Position numbers and translations under genes: made by a program
Shown here: positions 48,088-56,710 of the stretch, piece by piece
How positions within the stretch are numbered: the first letter of the stretch is position 1
How the letters are laid out: each line of letters opens with the position of its first letter
The notes under the pieces: model-generated
Database searches by the model: none
What the model was told of the DNA's origin: nothing
The model's input: only the letters and a program-made list of their open reading frames with translations
Assembly (NCBI RefSeq): GCF_000214415.1
Contig: NC_015562.1
Coordinates: 992,001 to 1,056,000, forward strand
Source of the DNA: Methanotorris igneus Kol 5
Lineage (GTDB): Archaea; AGJL01; Methanococci; Methanococcales; Methanococcaceae
Length of the DNA: 64,000 nucleotides
Direction: 5' to 3'

Positions 48088-49131
48088 TTATTCAATTGGA
48101 AACCTCAGCAACGCTGCAATACCTCCCAATGCCTTTAACTGCTTTCCAGCATCATGGGTTGTTGAGATAACAATTACTTTTCCACCAATGCTTTCAGTAA
48201 GATTCATAATCTCTTCAATGTGTCTTTTTCTCAACATTTCATCAGTTACCAATAATGTTTCTATTGCTGAATAGTTTAGAGCTTTTTTCACTTCATCTAT
48301 CCCATAGGCAGCCAATCCATTCTTTGCTATCTCTTCCAAAAGTTTATTTACATATTGTGCCTCTTTACTCAATCTCGCTTCTCCATAAATTTTGTTTATA
48401 ATTCCGCTCTTTAAAATCTCATTTAATCCAGTTCTTCCAGTTGTGCATGTATTTTCAACAACAATCTTTTTTGCCAAGTCTTTGTATTTTTCTGAAGCAA
48501 ATTTTTGGAAATTATTCTTCCCAAATCCTGGCCCTGCAACTAAAATTTTATCGGTATCATAATTTAAAAGTGTTTTTGCAATTTCATGGTAATATTCTGC
48601 CCTCACTTGCTCATTTGCCTTGTAATCCAATTTCTTTGAAACATCGGATTTTATACTTGCTACTTCTTTAACTCCAAACTCCCTTATTAAATAAATATCC
48701 GCCTCAGAATCATCCATAACAACGGCAACAATTTTTGGTTTTTGAGAAGATTCCACTGCCTCTTTTAATCTCTCAAGATGCCATTTCTTCCATCTTTTTT
48801 GAATAGAAACTTCAGTAAATGGCTCAACCTCAATGGTATGGTGAGAGCCAAGTGGTACATCATCAGGACCATGAATAATTGTCCCAAAAATTCTTAATCT
48901 GTTGGTATCTTCATGAAATTCAACTTTTTCACACCTAACCCCTAAAAACATCCTCCTCTTAACCCCTCTATCTGCCCTTAGTTTATCTCCCTTATCTTGC
49001 ACTCTTCTTTCTGTTACTGCATATACGTTGTCTCCTCTTTCTATTATTGTTGAAAGATACCACAAATCATCTAAATTCTCTGGCATTACTTTTATTATGT
49101 CCCTTTCAGGAATTTCCTGAACTATTTTCAT
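48088..49131 (-). CDS. pelA: Pelota (Dom34) mRNA surveillance protein
   Basis: A 347-residue eRF1-like protein. The N-terminal Sm-like domain (MKIVQEIPERDIIKVMPENLDDLWYLSTIIERGD), the central domain with VVMDDSEADI and a C-terminal domain with LLVTDEMLRKRH are in order; the GGQ of eRF1 is absent, as expected. With aEF1A it rescues stalled ribosomes. The start at 49131 follows GCAGTGATATCT. Confidence 0.95.
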   Translation of the reverse strand: MKIVQEIPERDIIKVMPENLDDLWYLSTIIERGDNVYAVTERRVQDKGDKLRADRGVKRRMFLGVRCEKVEFHEDTNRLRIFGTIIHGPDDVPLGSHHTIEVEPFTEVSIQKRWKKWHLERLKEAVESSQKPKIVAVVMDDSEADIYLIREFGVKEVASIKSDVSKKLDYKANEQVRAEYYHEIAKTLLNYDTDKILVAGPGFGKNNFQKFASEKYKDLAKKIVVENTCTTGRTGLNEILKSGIINKIYGEARLSKEAQYVNKLLEEIAKNGLAAYGIDEVKKALNYSAIETLLVTDEMLRKRHIEEIMNLTESIGGKVIVISTTHDAGKQLKALGGIAALLRFPIE

Positions 49132-49218
49132 AGATATCACTGCCTTCTTTATTGTGTTTTTGAAGTCTTTAATTTTATTTAGTTATTTTTAGTTATTTGT
49201 TAAATTTAATTTGTTAAA

Positions 49219-49650
49219 TTAACCTATATCTAATTCTCCGTTTTCAAGGACATATATTTTGAAGGATTCCTTAACAACTCTCTTTTCCACATAATTCTTT
49301 GCATTTTTTCTAATGAATTCTAATATATCTAAGGTACTATATTTTACATGTATGCCTTTTTCATCTGCCTTTTTAAAAACAATCTCTGGGATTTTTAGGA
49401 CGTCAGTATCTTTTTCAATATTAATTACCAAGGGGGCAAAAATTTGATTGTATATTCTTAATGTGTTTTTTGCCTTTTCAACATTCTCTTTTGCTCTCTT
49501 CTCAATCATGCTTATATTTGCCCTACTTGTCCCCAACATTTTTGCAATTTCTTCCTGTGTTAAGCCCTTCCTCCTCAACTCTAAGACCTTTATTTGCATT
49601 TCTGTCAAAAAAGATTTAGCAAAATTTTTTTTCTTTTTTTCTAAATCCAT
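49219..49650 (-). CDS. Tfx-family DNA-binding protein
   Basis: A 143-residue HTH protein: FLTEMQIKVLELRRKGLTQEEIAKMLGTSRANISMIEKRAKENVEKAKNTL is the Tfx HTH; the C-terminal part is the family's conserved domain. The founding member binds the promoter of the fmd formylmethanofuran dehydrogenase operon. The start follows GGTGGTTTT. It is divergent from pcm and upstream of pelota, an order I recall from M. jannaschii. Confidence 0.88.
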   Translation of the reverse strand: MDLEKKKKNFAKSFLTEMQIKVLELRRKGLTQEEIAKMLGTSRANISMIEKRAKENVEKAKNTLRIYNQIFAPLVINIEKDTDVLKIPEIVFKKADEKGIHVKYSTLDILEFIRKNAKNYVEKRVVKESFKIYVLENGELDIG

Positions 49651-49772
49651 AAAACCACCAGCAATATTCTAATATAGGTCATTTACACCATTTTTTAAGG
49701 AAGAATAATAATTTGAAATTTTGAAAATTTAACCACTTCATGATTATTATTATACCTAAATAAGTGACAAAA

Positions 49773-49788
49773 TTCTACGACAACTATA
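49773..49788. repeat. Solo right end of the TATAGTTG-type element
   Basis: TTCTACGACAACTATA resembles the right end of the 5984 element (TTGTAGAACGACTATA). No left end was found before the Tfx gene. It lies in the Tfx-pcm intergenic region. Confidence 0.45.
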
Positions 49789-49865
49789 GTTTTAAGTATA
49801 ATCAACAATATATATTTTAATACCCTTAAATTTTTTAATTTTCAAAAAGTATGTGGGAGATTTTT

Positions 49866-50510
49866 ATGATTGAAAAAATGAAACCTATTGTAGAAAGACT
49901 TATGTATGAAGGATATATCAAAAATAAAAAAGTTGCTGAAGCTTTATTAAAAGTTCCAAGACATGAATTTGTTCCAGAAGATTTGAAGGAATATGCCTAT
50001 ATCGATAGTCCTCTTGAAATTGGCTTTGGGCAGACCATTTCAGCAATCCACATGGTTGCGATGATGTGTGATATTCTTGATTTGAAGGAGGGGCAGAAAG
50101 TTCTTGAGGTTGGAACTGGATGCGGATATCATGCAGCAGTTACGGCAGAATTGGTTGGAAAAGATGGATTGGTTGTTACAGTTGAGAGATTTCCAGAGTT
50201 AGCTAAAAGAGCAGAGAAAACATTAAGAAGATTAGGCTATGATAATGTAATTGTGATATGTGGGGATGGAACATTGGGATATGAGCCCCTTGCTCCTTAT
50301 GATAGAATTTATGTAACTGCTGCTGGGCCTAAGGTGCCAAGGCCTTTAATAGAGCAACTTAAAGATGGGGGGAAATTACTAATACCAGTTGGGAGATATG
50401 TGCAACACCTCATTCTAATTGAGAAAAAAGATGGGAAAATTATTGAAAAGGATTTTGGAGAAGTTTCATTTGTACCACTTGTTGGAGAGGAAGGGTGGAA
50501 AGATTATTAA
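49866..50510 (+). CDS. pcm: Protein-L-isoaspartate O-methyltransferase
   Basis: A 214-residue repair enzyme acting on isoaspartyl residues of damaged proteins, useful at high temperature. [27 protein letters not shown] and [14 protein letters not shown] (SAM motif I) are diagnostic. The start at 49866 follows GGGAGATTTTT. Confidence 0.95.
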   Translation: MIEKMKPIVERLMYEGYIKNKKVAEALLKVPRHEFVPEDLKEYAYIDSPLEIGFGQTISAIHMVAMMCDILDLKEGQKVLEVGTGCGYHAAVTAELVGKDGLVVTVERFPELAKRAEKTLRRLGYDNVIVICGDGTLGYEPLAPYDRIYVTAAGPKVPRPLIEQLKDGGKLLIPVGRYVQHLILIEKKDGKIIEKDFGEVSFVPLVGEEGWKDY

Positions 50511-50587
50511 ACAATATAATATATAAATGACAAAAATATCAAAAATATTTAGAATTTGAGTAATAATTTATATACCGCAATAATATT

Positions 50588-50774
50588 TATAGTTGTGTGC
50601 GTTAGAAGTTGGACATAATTTCAATAAGATTTATGGTATTAAACACTTAATTTTAAAAATTTAAAAGGGAATAATGACCACTTAAAAAATTAATGGCAAA
50701 ACCCAAAGGGTTTTGCCGTATAGATTAATGGCAAAACCGAAGGTTTTGCCGTATATATTTCGCACACAACTATA
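50588..50774. repeat. 187-bp inverted-repeat element, reaching into the pdxS promoter
   Basis: Perfect 14-bp ends TATAGTTGTGTGCG (50588-50601) and CGCACACAACTATA (50761-50774), with two GGCAAAACC-type hairpins (50695-50717 and 50730-50750). The right end runs straight into TTTATACA, so that ACTATATTTATACA (50769-50782) forms a TATA box about 38 bases before the pdxS start. Confidence 0.87.
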
Positions 50775-50807
50775 TTTATACAAAAATAACAATCATGGAG
50801 GGTTATT

Positions 50808-51707
50808 ATGAAAAAGGTAGGAACCGATTTGTTAAAGAAGGGATTTGCTAAGATGGTTAAACATGGAGTAGTTATGGACGTTACAAATGTAGAGCAAGCA
50901 CAAATTGCAGAGGATGCTGGTGCAGTTGCAGTTATGGCTTTGGAAAGAGTCCCAGCAGATATAAGAGCTCAGGGTGGAGTAGCAAGAATGTCAGACCCTG
51001 CATTAATTTTAGAGATAAAAGACGCTGTCTCAATCCCTGTTATGGCAAAAGTAAGGATAGGGCATTTTGTTGAGGCACAAATCTTAGAGGCAATTGGAGT
51101 AGATATGATTGACGAGAGTGAGGTCTTAACCCCTGCAGATGAGCAACACCACATCGATAAAACAAAATTCAAAGTTCCATTTGTTTGTGGAGCAAGAAAT
51201 CTTGGAGAGGCATTGAGAAGAATAGAAGAAGGAGCAGCAATGATTAGAACAAAAGGAGAAGCAGGAACTGGAAACGTTGTTGAGGCAGTAAGGCATATGA
51301 GAGCAGTTAATGAAGGAATTGCAAGAGTTGTTGGATACTATGAGATGGGATTGGACAGAGAGTTATTATACATGGCAAGAAATGAACTTAAAGTTCCAGT
51401 TGAATTAGTTTATGAGGTTGCAAAATTAAGAAGATTGCCTGTTGTTAACTTTGCTGCTGGTGGAATTGCAACACCTGCTGACGCTGCTTTAATGATGCAA
51501 CTTGGTGCTGATGGTGTATTTGTTGGTTCAGGAATCTTCAAATCAGAAAACCCAGAAGAGAGAGCAAGAGCAATTGTTGAGGCAGTTTATAACTACGACA
51601 AACCAGATGTTATTGCAGAAATCAGTAAGAACCTTGGAGAACCAATGAGAGGCATTGATATATCAAAATTGAGTGAAGGAGAGATGTTACAGTATAGAGG
51701 AGATTAA
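50808..51707 (+). CDS. pdxS: Pyridoxal 5'-phosphate synthase subunit PdxS
   Basis: A 299-residue barrel that makes PLP from ribose 5-phosphate, glyceraldehyde 3-phosphate and ammonia supplied by Pdx[44 protein letters not shown] is highly conserved; [17 protein letters not shown] and [32 protein letters not shown] follow. Length is near the bacterial norm. pdxT is not adjacent. The start follows GGAGGGTTATT. Confidence 0.96.
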   Translation: MKKVGTDLLKKGFAKMVKHGVVMDVTNVEQAQIAEDAGAVAVMALERVPADIRAQGGVARMSDPALILEIKDAVSIPVMAKVRIGHFVEAQILEAIGVDMIDESEVLTPADEQHHIDKTKFKVPFVCGARNLGEALRRIEEGAAMIRTKGEAGTGNVVEAVRHMRAVNEGIARVVGYYEMGLDRELLYMARNELKVPVELVYEVAKLRRLPVVNFAAGGIATPADAALMMQLGADGVFVGSGIFKSENPEERARAIVEAVYNYDKPDVIAEISKNLGEPMRGIDISKLSEGEMLQYRGD

Positions 51708-51713
51708 GGTATT

Positions 51714-52045
51714 TATACCCTTCCCTCGCTAAAAATTTTTATTTTTTGATTTTAAGGATTTTTAGGGGTTATTTTTTAATTTTAAGGATTTTTATCAAAT
51801 TTCGAAGGTCTCTTTATTTTGAAAGATTTGCATATTTAAATTTAAGGATTTATTGAGATTTTTTGATTTAAAAACCTAATAGATCATATTTCAAATTTTC
51901 CCCGATTGATAGAGTTTATTTAACGATTTAAATCGATTTTAAAAAATTATTTCGAATTTAAACGATTTTTAGAGAAGTGCAGAGGTATATAAATGAACAC
52001 TGTTAATACCCCTTTGAAAATCAATGCTTTAAAAAGAAGCAAATA
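51714..52045 (+). promoter_or_regulatory. CRISPR array 2 leader, distal part cut off by an IS
   Basis: This stretch aligns with bases 9905-10234 of the array 1 leader, with scattered differences. It is then interrupted at AAGCAAATA by the IS5-like element; the remaining leader (TATA box CTTTATATAGG at about 53082-53092) resumes at 53068 and reaches the first repeat at 53115. Thus most of the leader now lies more than 1 kb from the array. Confidence 0.9.
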
Positions 52046-53067
52046 GAGGTTGTCGAAAAATACGAATACTATAAATAATAGTAATAATAATTATGAGCGG
52101 CAGAAAAACCAAAAGAAAAGGATACTGGAAAGCCTACGATAAGAGGTTTAAGATATTCAATATTAAGTACACTTATGATTTTGTTTCATTTATTATAAAT
52201 ATTTTACTTCCATATAAAGAAAAACGCAAAGTAGGAAGGCCTTTAGCTATAAGTTACAATGAATATATAGCTACTCTAATAATAAAACACATTTTTAGAA
52301 TTAGTTTAAGAGATTTAGAAACTCTTTCCGATTATTTACATAAAAAGCATATAGATAGCTCCACATACGGAAAAGCTTTTCAGAGGATTAAAATAAGCGA
52401 TTTAACTAAAATAATCGTTGGATTACACTTAATTATTGCTAATTCGTTAAAATCATCGGTTATAATTTACATAGCTGATTCCACTGGAGTCCATTTATTA
52501 AGAGTGTATTGTGAAAGAATCAGAGTTGTGAATAATGAAATAAAAAAGGTAAAGTATCGGGTTTTTGACAAAATGCACGTATTAGCTTGCTATTATAAAG
52601 ATTATGGATTAATTTCGATTGTTATGGTAAAATGGGATAATGGATATAGTTCAGACAGTAAAAACTTACTAAAAATGATAAAATCTTTAGATTTTGTGAA
52701 AGGTGCGATAATATTGTTGGATGGTGGTTACGATGATGAAGATTTACTTAGAGAGTTGTTATCTATAGACCTCATTCCAATAGTTAAAACAAAAGAGTTT
52801 AAATGGGATTACGGTATTTCTAAAATCAGAAAGAAAGTTAAAAAATTGTTTGATAAGAAACTGTATAAAATTAGAGGGGTAATAGAAGCGATATTTGGAG
52901 GGCTAAAAACTAAATTTAGATTAACTCTAAATGAAAAACTACCTGAAAGTAGATGTAGAGCTACTTTAGCAGTAGCAATCGTTCATAATATTTTAACACT
53001 AATGAGAGTTATTAGTATTAGAGAGTAATATTTAAATTCATTGATGAAATAATTTTTCGACAACCTC
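52046..53067 (+). mobile_element. IS5-like insertion sequence, apparently intact
   Basis: 1022 bp with perfect 16-bp ends GAGGTTGTCGAAAAAT (52046-52061) and ATTTTTCGACAACCTC (53052-53067), one uninterrupted transposase, and a 9-bp direct repeat AAGCAAATA at both flanks (52037-52045 and 53068-53076). The duplicated bases occur once at the same place in the array 1 leader (10226-10234), which proves the target. The ends, duplication and intact gene suggest recent activity. The family name is tentative. Confidence 0.93.
52093..53028 (+). CDS. DDE transposase of the IS5-like element
   Basis: A 311-residue transposase of the IS4/IS5 superfamily (DDE_Tnp_1). The catalytic residues can be placed as Asp in YIADSTGVHLLR, Asp in ILLDGGYDDEDLL, and Glu in KIRGVIEAIFGGLKTKFR; an N-terminal basic helical region precedes (KRKGYWKAYDKRFK; GRPLAISYNEYIATL). 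No frameshift or stop interrupts it, so it may be functional. It might mobilise the solo end at 6434 if that had a partner. Confidence 0.9.
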   Translation: MSGRKTKRKGYWKAYDKRFKIFNIKYTYDFVSFIINILLPYKEKRKVGRPLAISYNEYIATLIIKHIFRISLRDLETLSDYLHKKHIDSSTYGKAFQRIKISDLTKIIVGLHLIIANSLKSSVIIYIADSTGVHLLRVYCERIRVVNNEIKKVKYRVFDKMHVLACYYKDYGLISIVMVKWDNGYSSDSKNLLKMIKSLDFVKGAIILLDGGYDDEDLLRELLSIDLIPIVKTKEFKWDYGISKIRKKVKKLFDKKLYKIRGVIEAIFGGLKTKFRLTLNEKLPESRCRATLAVAIVHNILTLMRVISIRE

Positions 53068-53114
53068 AAGCAAATAGAAAACTTTATATAGGAAAAGGAG
53101 CAAAATATTGTCCT

Positions 53115-53549
53115 GTTAAAATCAGACCCTTAGGGGGATGGAAATTTAAACTCCATGTTCCATCATCATTTTCGGATAAAGTTAAAATCAGACCCTTAGG
53201 GGGATGGAAATCCAGATAGAGTTGAAGAAACTGTGGAAAGTATTGACTTGTTAAAATCAGACCCTTAGGGGGATGGAAATGCATAATTATCACTCGTTAA
53301 ATACTCTATCATGTGAGTATATGTTAAAATCAGACCCTTAGGGGGATGGAAATATAATCTTATTTACGCCCTCGCTATCCACCAACCCCCGTTAAAATCA
53401 GACCCTTAGGGGGATGGAAATCCCAATATACTGCCTGAAGAGGGACTATTTTATAATTTGTTAAAATCAGACCCTTAGGGGGATGGAAACGCTTCTTTTA
53501 TCAATAATAAAAATAAAAAAAGATTAAAATCAGCCCTTAGGATGGAAAT
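53115..53549 (+). CRISPR. CRISPR array 2: six intact repeats plus a degenerate terminal repeat, six spacers
   Basis: The repeat is that of array 1. Copies begin at 53115, 53181, 53250, 53323, 53391 and 53460; a shortened one begins at 53523. Spacers are 32-42 bases, and none matches a spacer of array 1 by eye. The five leader-proximal repeats end in T, the last intact one in C, whereas array 1 begins with C-ending repeats. The leader is split by an IS. Confidence 0.97.
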
Positions 53550-53653
53550 TTTATTTTTTAATAGAGGCACTACCGAGCGAAGCGAGGTAGTGCATCCCAT
53601 TTTGATGAAACTTTTTTTAAAAGTTTCAATTAGAGCCATAGGGGGATGGAAAC
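53550..53653 (+). repeat. CRISPR array 2 trailer with hairpin and repeat remnant
   Basis: Same order as in array 1: T-rich stretch, stem-loop with arms GGCACTACC and GGTAGTGC around GAGCGAAGCGA, GATGAAAC/AAAAGTTTC, and a 3' half-repeat AGGGGGATGGAAAC ending at 53653. Arms differ from array 1 by paired changes (T/C on one arm, matching A/G on the other), which keep the stem. Confidence 0.8.
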
Positions 53654-53716
53654 GGGCTATAAGTATAATGAATAATACAAAGATAATTCAGGATACGTAG
53701 ATTGAAAAGTGAAAAT

Positions 53717-54034
53717 ATGAATGTTATAATTACAATAATTATAATTTCATTTTCAATATTATTAAGTGTTAAATTATATTCTTCTCTAATGAAGCGTCTA
53801 AAAAAAGAGGAAATAAAATTAAAAAATTTTGAAGTTATATATAAATTTGTAATTCCTATTATCTTTGCACTTGTAGGGGTAGAATACAGCAATAGTATTT
53901 TTATAAGTGCGGGTATTAACCCAAAATCATTTACTTTGTCTATTTTAGATACGATAGTAGTGATATTAATACTAATGATATATCATGTAAGTTTAGCTAT
54001 AATCTCAAGAATTATAGTTAAAATCAGCCCTTAG
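53717..54034 (+). CDS. Small membrane protein between CRISPR repeat fragments
   Basis: A 105-residue protein with three probable membrane spans (about residues 2-20, 41-58 and 74-97), and basic loops between the first two (MKRLKKEEIKLKN). No family recognised. Its last codons (IIVKISP) are written by an orphan CRISPR-repeat fragment, so the C-terminus is recombinant. Ribosome binding site is weak. It may be a real gene caught between repeat remnants or a decaying one. Confidence 0.5.
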   Translation: MNVIITIIIISFSILLSVKLYSSLMKRLKKEEIKLKNFEVIYKFVIPIIFALVGVEYSNSIFISAGINPKSFTLSILDTIVVILILMIYHVSLAIISRIIVKISP

Positions 54035-54038
54035 GGAT
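54016..54038 (+). repeat. Orphan CRISPR-repeat fragment
   Basis: AGTTAAAATCAGCCCTTAGG resembles the degenerate terminal repeats at 11330 and 53523, lacking the same internal bases. It stands alone about 360 bases after the array 2 trailer. Confidence 0.75.
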
Positions 54039-54136
54039 CACATTTAAAATATTTTTGTCCGAAACTATATTTTTGCCAGAGAACTTTTTTAATGATTTCA
54101 AAAATAGTATATGCAAAAAAGTTTTTTGGAGATACT

Positions 54137-54979
54137 ATGGACATTCTCAAAAATCTACCCATAACAGACAACCACATCCATGTAGATAATGAGAATGGTT
54201 ACGGAGCAGAGAAGGTAGCAAAAATCTTCCACAACGCTGGAGGAAAAGTGATGATTGTTTTAAACAAACCCACATTTGATGGGGATTTAACGAAATCCAT
54301 GGATATCTTGGTTAAAGACATAGAAAGAATAAACAAAAACACCAATGTTAAGGCATTTGGTTTAGTTGGCGTCCATCCGGCAGAGCTAACCGTTATGCTA
54401 AAAAGGGGAATTTCCTTAGAAGAAGCAAAAGAAAAAATGATTAATGCCCTAAACTACGCAAAAAAACTTGTTGAGGAGAATGATTTTATCGTGGGTATTG
54501 GTGAAGTTGGGAGACCACATTATGAAGTTAGTGAGGATGTTTGGAGAGTTTCCAATGAAATCCTAAGATATGCAATGGAATTAGCGGAGGATTTAAATTG
54601 TGCTATCCAAATTCATGCCGAATCTGCAACAGAAGAGCAATTTAAGGAGCTCTCTGAAATGGCAAAGGACGTTGGACTAAACCCAGAAAAAGTTATAAAG
54701 CACCACTGTGGGGATATGGTTTTAGAAGGGGAGAAATACGGTATTTTCCCATCAATAATTGCTTCAAAACCCGTTGAAAGTGCAGTAAAAAAATCTCTTA
54801 GGTTTGTTATGGAAACTGACTATATAGATGATTTAAAAAGACCGGGTGTGGTTTTGGGCATTAAAACAGTTCCAAGAAGGACAAGAAAACTCATTGAAAT
54901 GGGTTTATTGGACGAAGAAGGATGTTTCAAAATTCATAAGGAGAATATTGAAAATCTCTATGGAATTGAGATTGAATAA
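54137..54979 (+). CDS. TatD-related metal-dependent hydrolase
   Basis: A 280-residue amidohydrolase-like TIM barrel. ITDNHIHVD gives the HxH pair, GIGEVGRPHYE the Glu, IQIHAES the third His, KHHCGD the fourth, and METDYIDD the final Asp. It resembles the archaeal TatD-like subgroup; a nuclease or hydrolase activity is possible, substrate unknown. The start at 54137 follows TTTGGAGATACT; the longer reading from 54092 would begin in a T-rich region without a site. Confidence 0.82.
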   Translation: MDILKNLPITDNHIHVDNENGYGAEKVAKIFHNAGGKVMIVLNKPTFDGDLTKSMDILVKDIERINKNTNVKAFGLVGVHPAELTVMLKRGISLEEAKEKMINALNYAKKLVEENDFIVGIGEVGRPHYEVSEDVWRVSNEILRYAMELAEDLNCAIQIHAESATEEQFKELSEMAKDVGLNPEKVIKHHCGDMVLEGEKYGIFPSIIASKPVESAVKKSLRFVMETDYIDDLKRPGVVLGIKTVPRRTRKLIEMGLLDEEGCFKIHKENIENLYGIEIE

Positions 54980-55158
54980 CTAAAATTCTTTTTTTATTTA
55001 ACTTTTTTATAAAAAATCTCTTTTTTCATCTCATTATAGTTTTTAATAACCAAATGGTCATTAAAATTCATAAATAGCAAATTATTTATATGGAAAATTA
55101 AAATTAAGATTGAAAATTTTTGGATTTTGGTTATTAGAAAATTTAATAAGGTGAAACT

Positions 55159-56001
55159 ATGAGGAAGCTTTCTCTTTTAGTTGTGGGGGTTATTGTATCA
55201 AGTTTATTGTTATGTGGATGTGTGTCAAACCAAGCAACAGAAAATCAGAAAACCTTAGTGGTCTATAGTTGTGGAGGTCCAACAGAAGCACTTCAAGAAC
55301 TTAACTCAGTATTCGAGAAGAAATACAACTGTAAAATAGATTTTGTTGGAGCATCGTCAGGAACCTTAAGGAAGGCTATAGAAAATGGTGCATACTGTGA
55401 TGTCTATATGCCAAGAGGAGTTAAACATGCAGAAATTCTATTAAATAAAAGTTTAATTGAGCCAGATTTCAAAATCTACCAATTTACTGAATGGGTAATA
55501 ATAACGCCAAAAGGTAATCCAAAGAATATAACTAAATTAGAGGATTTGTTGAGGGACGATGTTAAAGTTTATACAAACTCAAAATCATCAATTCCAGAAA
55601 GTAGGGCATTAAAACCAAAAAAGGACTTAATTGAAAAAATTTATGAAAAGAGTGCAAAGGACTTTGATTGCTACAGAAAAATGTTGGAGTATGTTGTTGA
55701 TGGAGAATGTGATGCTGCACTTGTTGAGAGAAGATGTACAACATTGGAAGGAATAAAAGGAAATGTTGAAATTATTGAGATTCCAAGAGAATATTTAAAC
55801 AAAGCAGATGGATTTTTCACAGTAGGGGTTATGAAAAACTCAAAGAACAAAGATTTAGCATACAAATACATGGAATTTGTCTTATCAGATGAAGGACAGA
55901 GCATTTTAGCAAAACACGGCTTCATTCCAGTAAAATCTGAAAAAGGTCAAGAAATCCTAAACAAATACTACCCAGAATATAAAGACCTCGCCCCTAAATA
56001 A
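55159..56001 (+). CDS. ModA-like substrate-binding lipoprotein
   Basis: A 280-residue extracytoplasmic binding protein. The signal peptide ends in the lipobox LLLCGC. The mature part begins LVVYSCGGPTEALQELNSVFEKKYNCKIDFVGASSGTLRKAIENGAYCDVYMPRG, the pattern of the molybdate/tungstate-type (ModA/WtpA) binding proteins with Ser and Asp ligands. No ABC permease or ATPase gene is adjacent; instead a membrane Fe-S protein and a permease follow. TATA box near 55083. The ligand is unproven. Confidence 0.82.
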   Translation: MRKLSLLVVGVIVSSLLLCGCVSNQATENQKTLVVYSCGGPTEALQELNSVFEKKYNCKIDFVGASSGTLRKAIENGAYCDVYMPRGVKHAEILLNKSLIEPDFKIYQFTEWVIITPKGNPKNITKLEDLLRDDVKVYTNSKSSIPESRALKPKKDLIEKIYEKSAKDFDCYRKMLEYVVDGECDAALVERRCTTLEGIKGNVEIIEIPREYLNKADGFFTVGVMKNSKNKDLAYKYMEFVLSDEGQSILAKHGFIPVKSEKGQEILNKYYPEYKDLAPK

Positions 56002-56056
56002 TTATCTTCTTACTTTTTGATTCTATTTTTTAATTCTATTTTGTTGGGGTGATAAT

Positions 56057-56710
56057 GTGGATTTGAAATTTAAAAGAATTTTATCATTAATTGTTAAATA
56101 TGGTGTTTTTATCGTTGCCATCCCAACATTAGCTATTGTTATTTTAAGATGCCCATATGTTATTCCATTTTTAGCATGTGATATGTGTCCCGTTGTTGAT
56201 TGTCCATCCAAATACCATAGAAGGGAGTTTGTTGTATTTGCCCTTGGGTATATTGCTTTGTTTAGGAAAGATTTTTGTGCTTGGGTTTGTCCTTATGGAA
56301 CTTTGAACGATATTATCTACAAAATAAGAAGAAAACTTTCAAAAAAGACATTTAAAATCCCATTGGAGTTGAAATTGTCACTTAATTTTTTAAAGTATGT
56401 TGTGTTTGTTTTTGCCATAATCGCGATACTCAATGGAAACCCAAGATACTACGTTCCACTCCACACAAGTAGTTTAATAACATCAATAAAACTGGCTTTC
56501 ATGACTGCTGGAAATGCCTACTACACAAGATTGGCATTAATACTGGTTGGATTACTTTTAGGTATTGTCATACCAAGATTTTGGTGTAGGTTTTTATGCC
56601 CTTACGGAACTACATTCCAATTAATAAAAAAAGGACTTAGAAAGTTAAAAAATGGATACAAAAATGAACATAAATGTGAAAAATGTTCAAAGTGTGGAAA
56701 CTATGATTGA
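56057..56710 (+). CDS. Membrane iron-sulfur protein (NapH/CcoG-like 4Fe-4S)
   Basis: A 217-residue protein with about four membrane spans and the doubled motif FCAWVCPYGT and WCRFLCPYGT, plus an N-terminal ACDMCPVVDC and a C-terminal CEKCSKC. This pattern belongs to the NapH/NosR-type 4Fe-4S membrane proteins that move electrons across or along the membrane. The last motif is cut short: only CEKCSKCGN remains before the stop. The start is GTG at 56057 after GGGGTGATAAT. It overlaps the permease gene by 8 nt. Confidence 0.82.
   Translation: MDLKFKRILSLIVKYGVFIVAIPTLAIVILRCPYVIPFLACDMCPVVDCPSKYHRREFVVFALGYIALFRKDFCAWVCPYGTLNDIIYKIRRKLSKKTFKIPLELKLSLNFLKYVVFVFAIIAILNGNPRYYVPLHTSSLITSIKLAFMTAGNAYYTRLALILVGLLLGIVIPRFWCRFLCPYGTTFQLIKKGLRKLKNGYKNEHKCEKCSKCGNYD

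Noticed and set aside
53084-53293. Minus-strand frame across CRISPR array 2
   Set aside because: Translation of repeats ([10 protein letters not shown] periods), not a gene.
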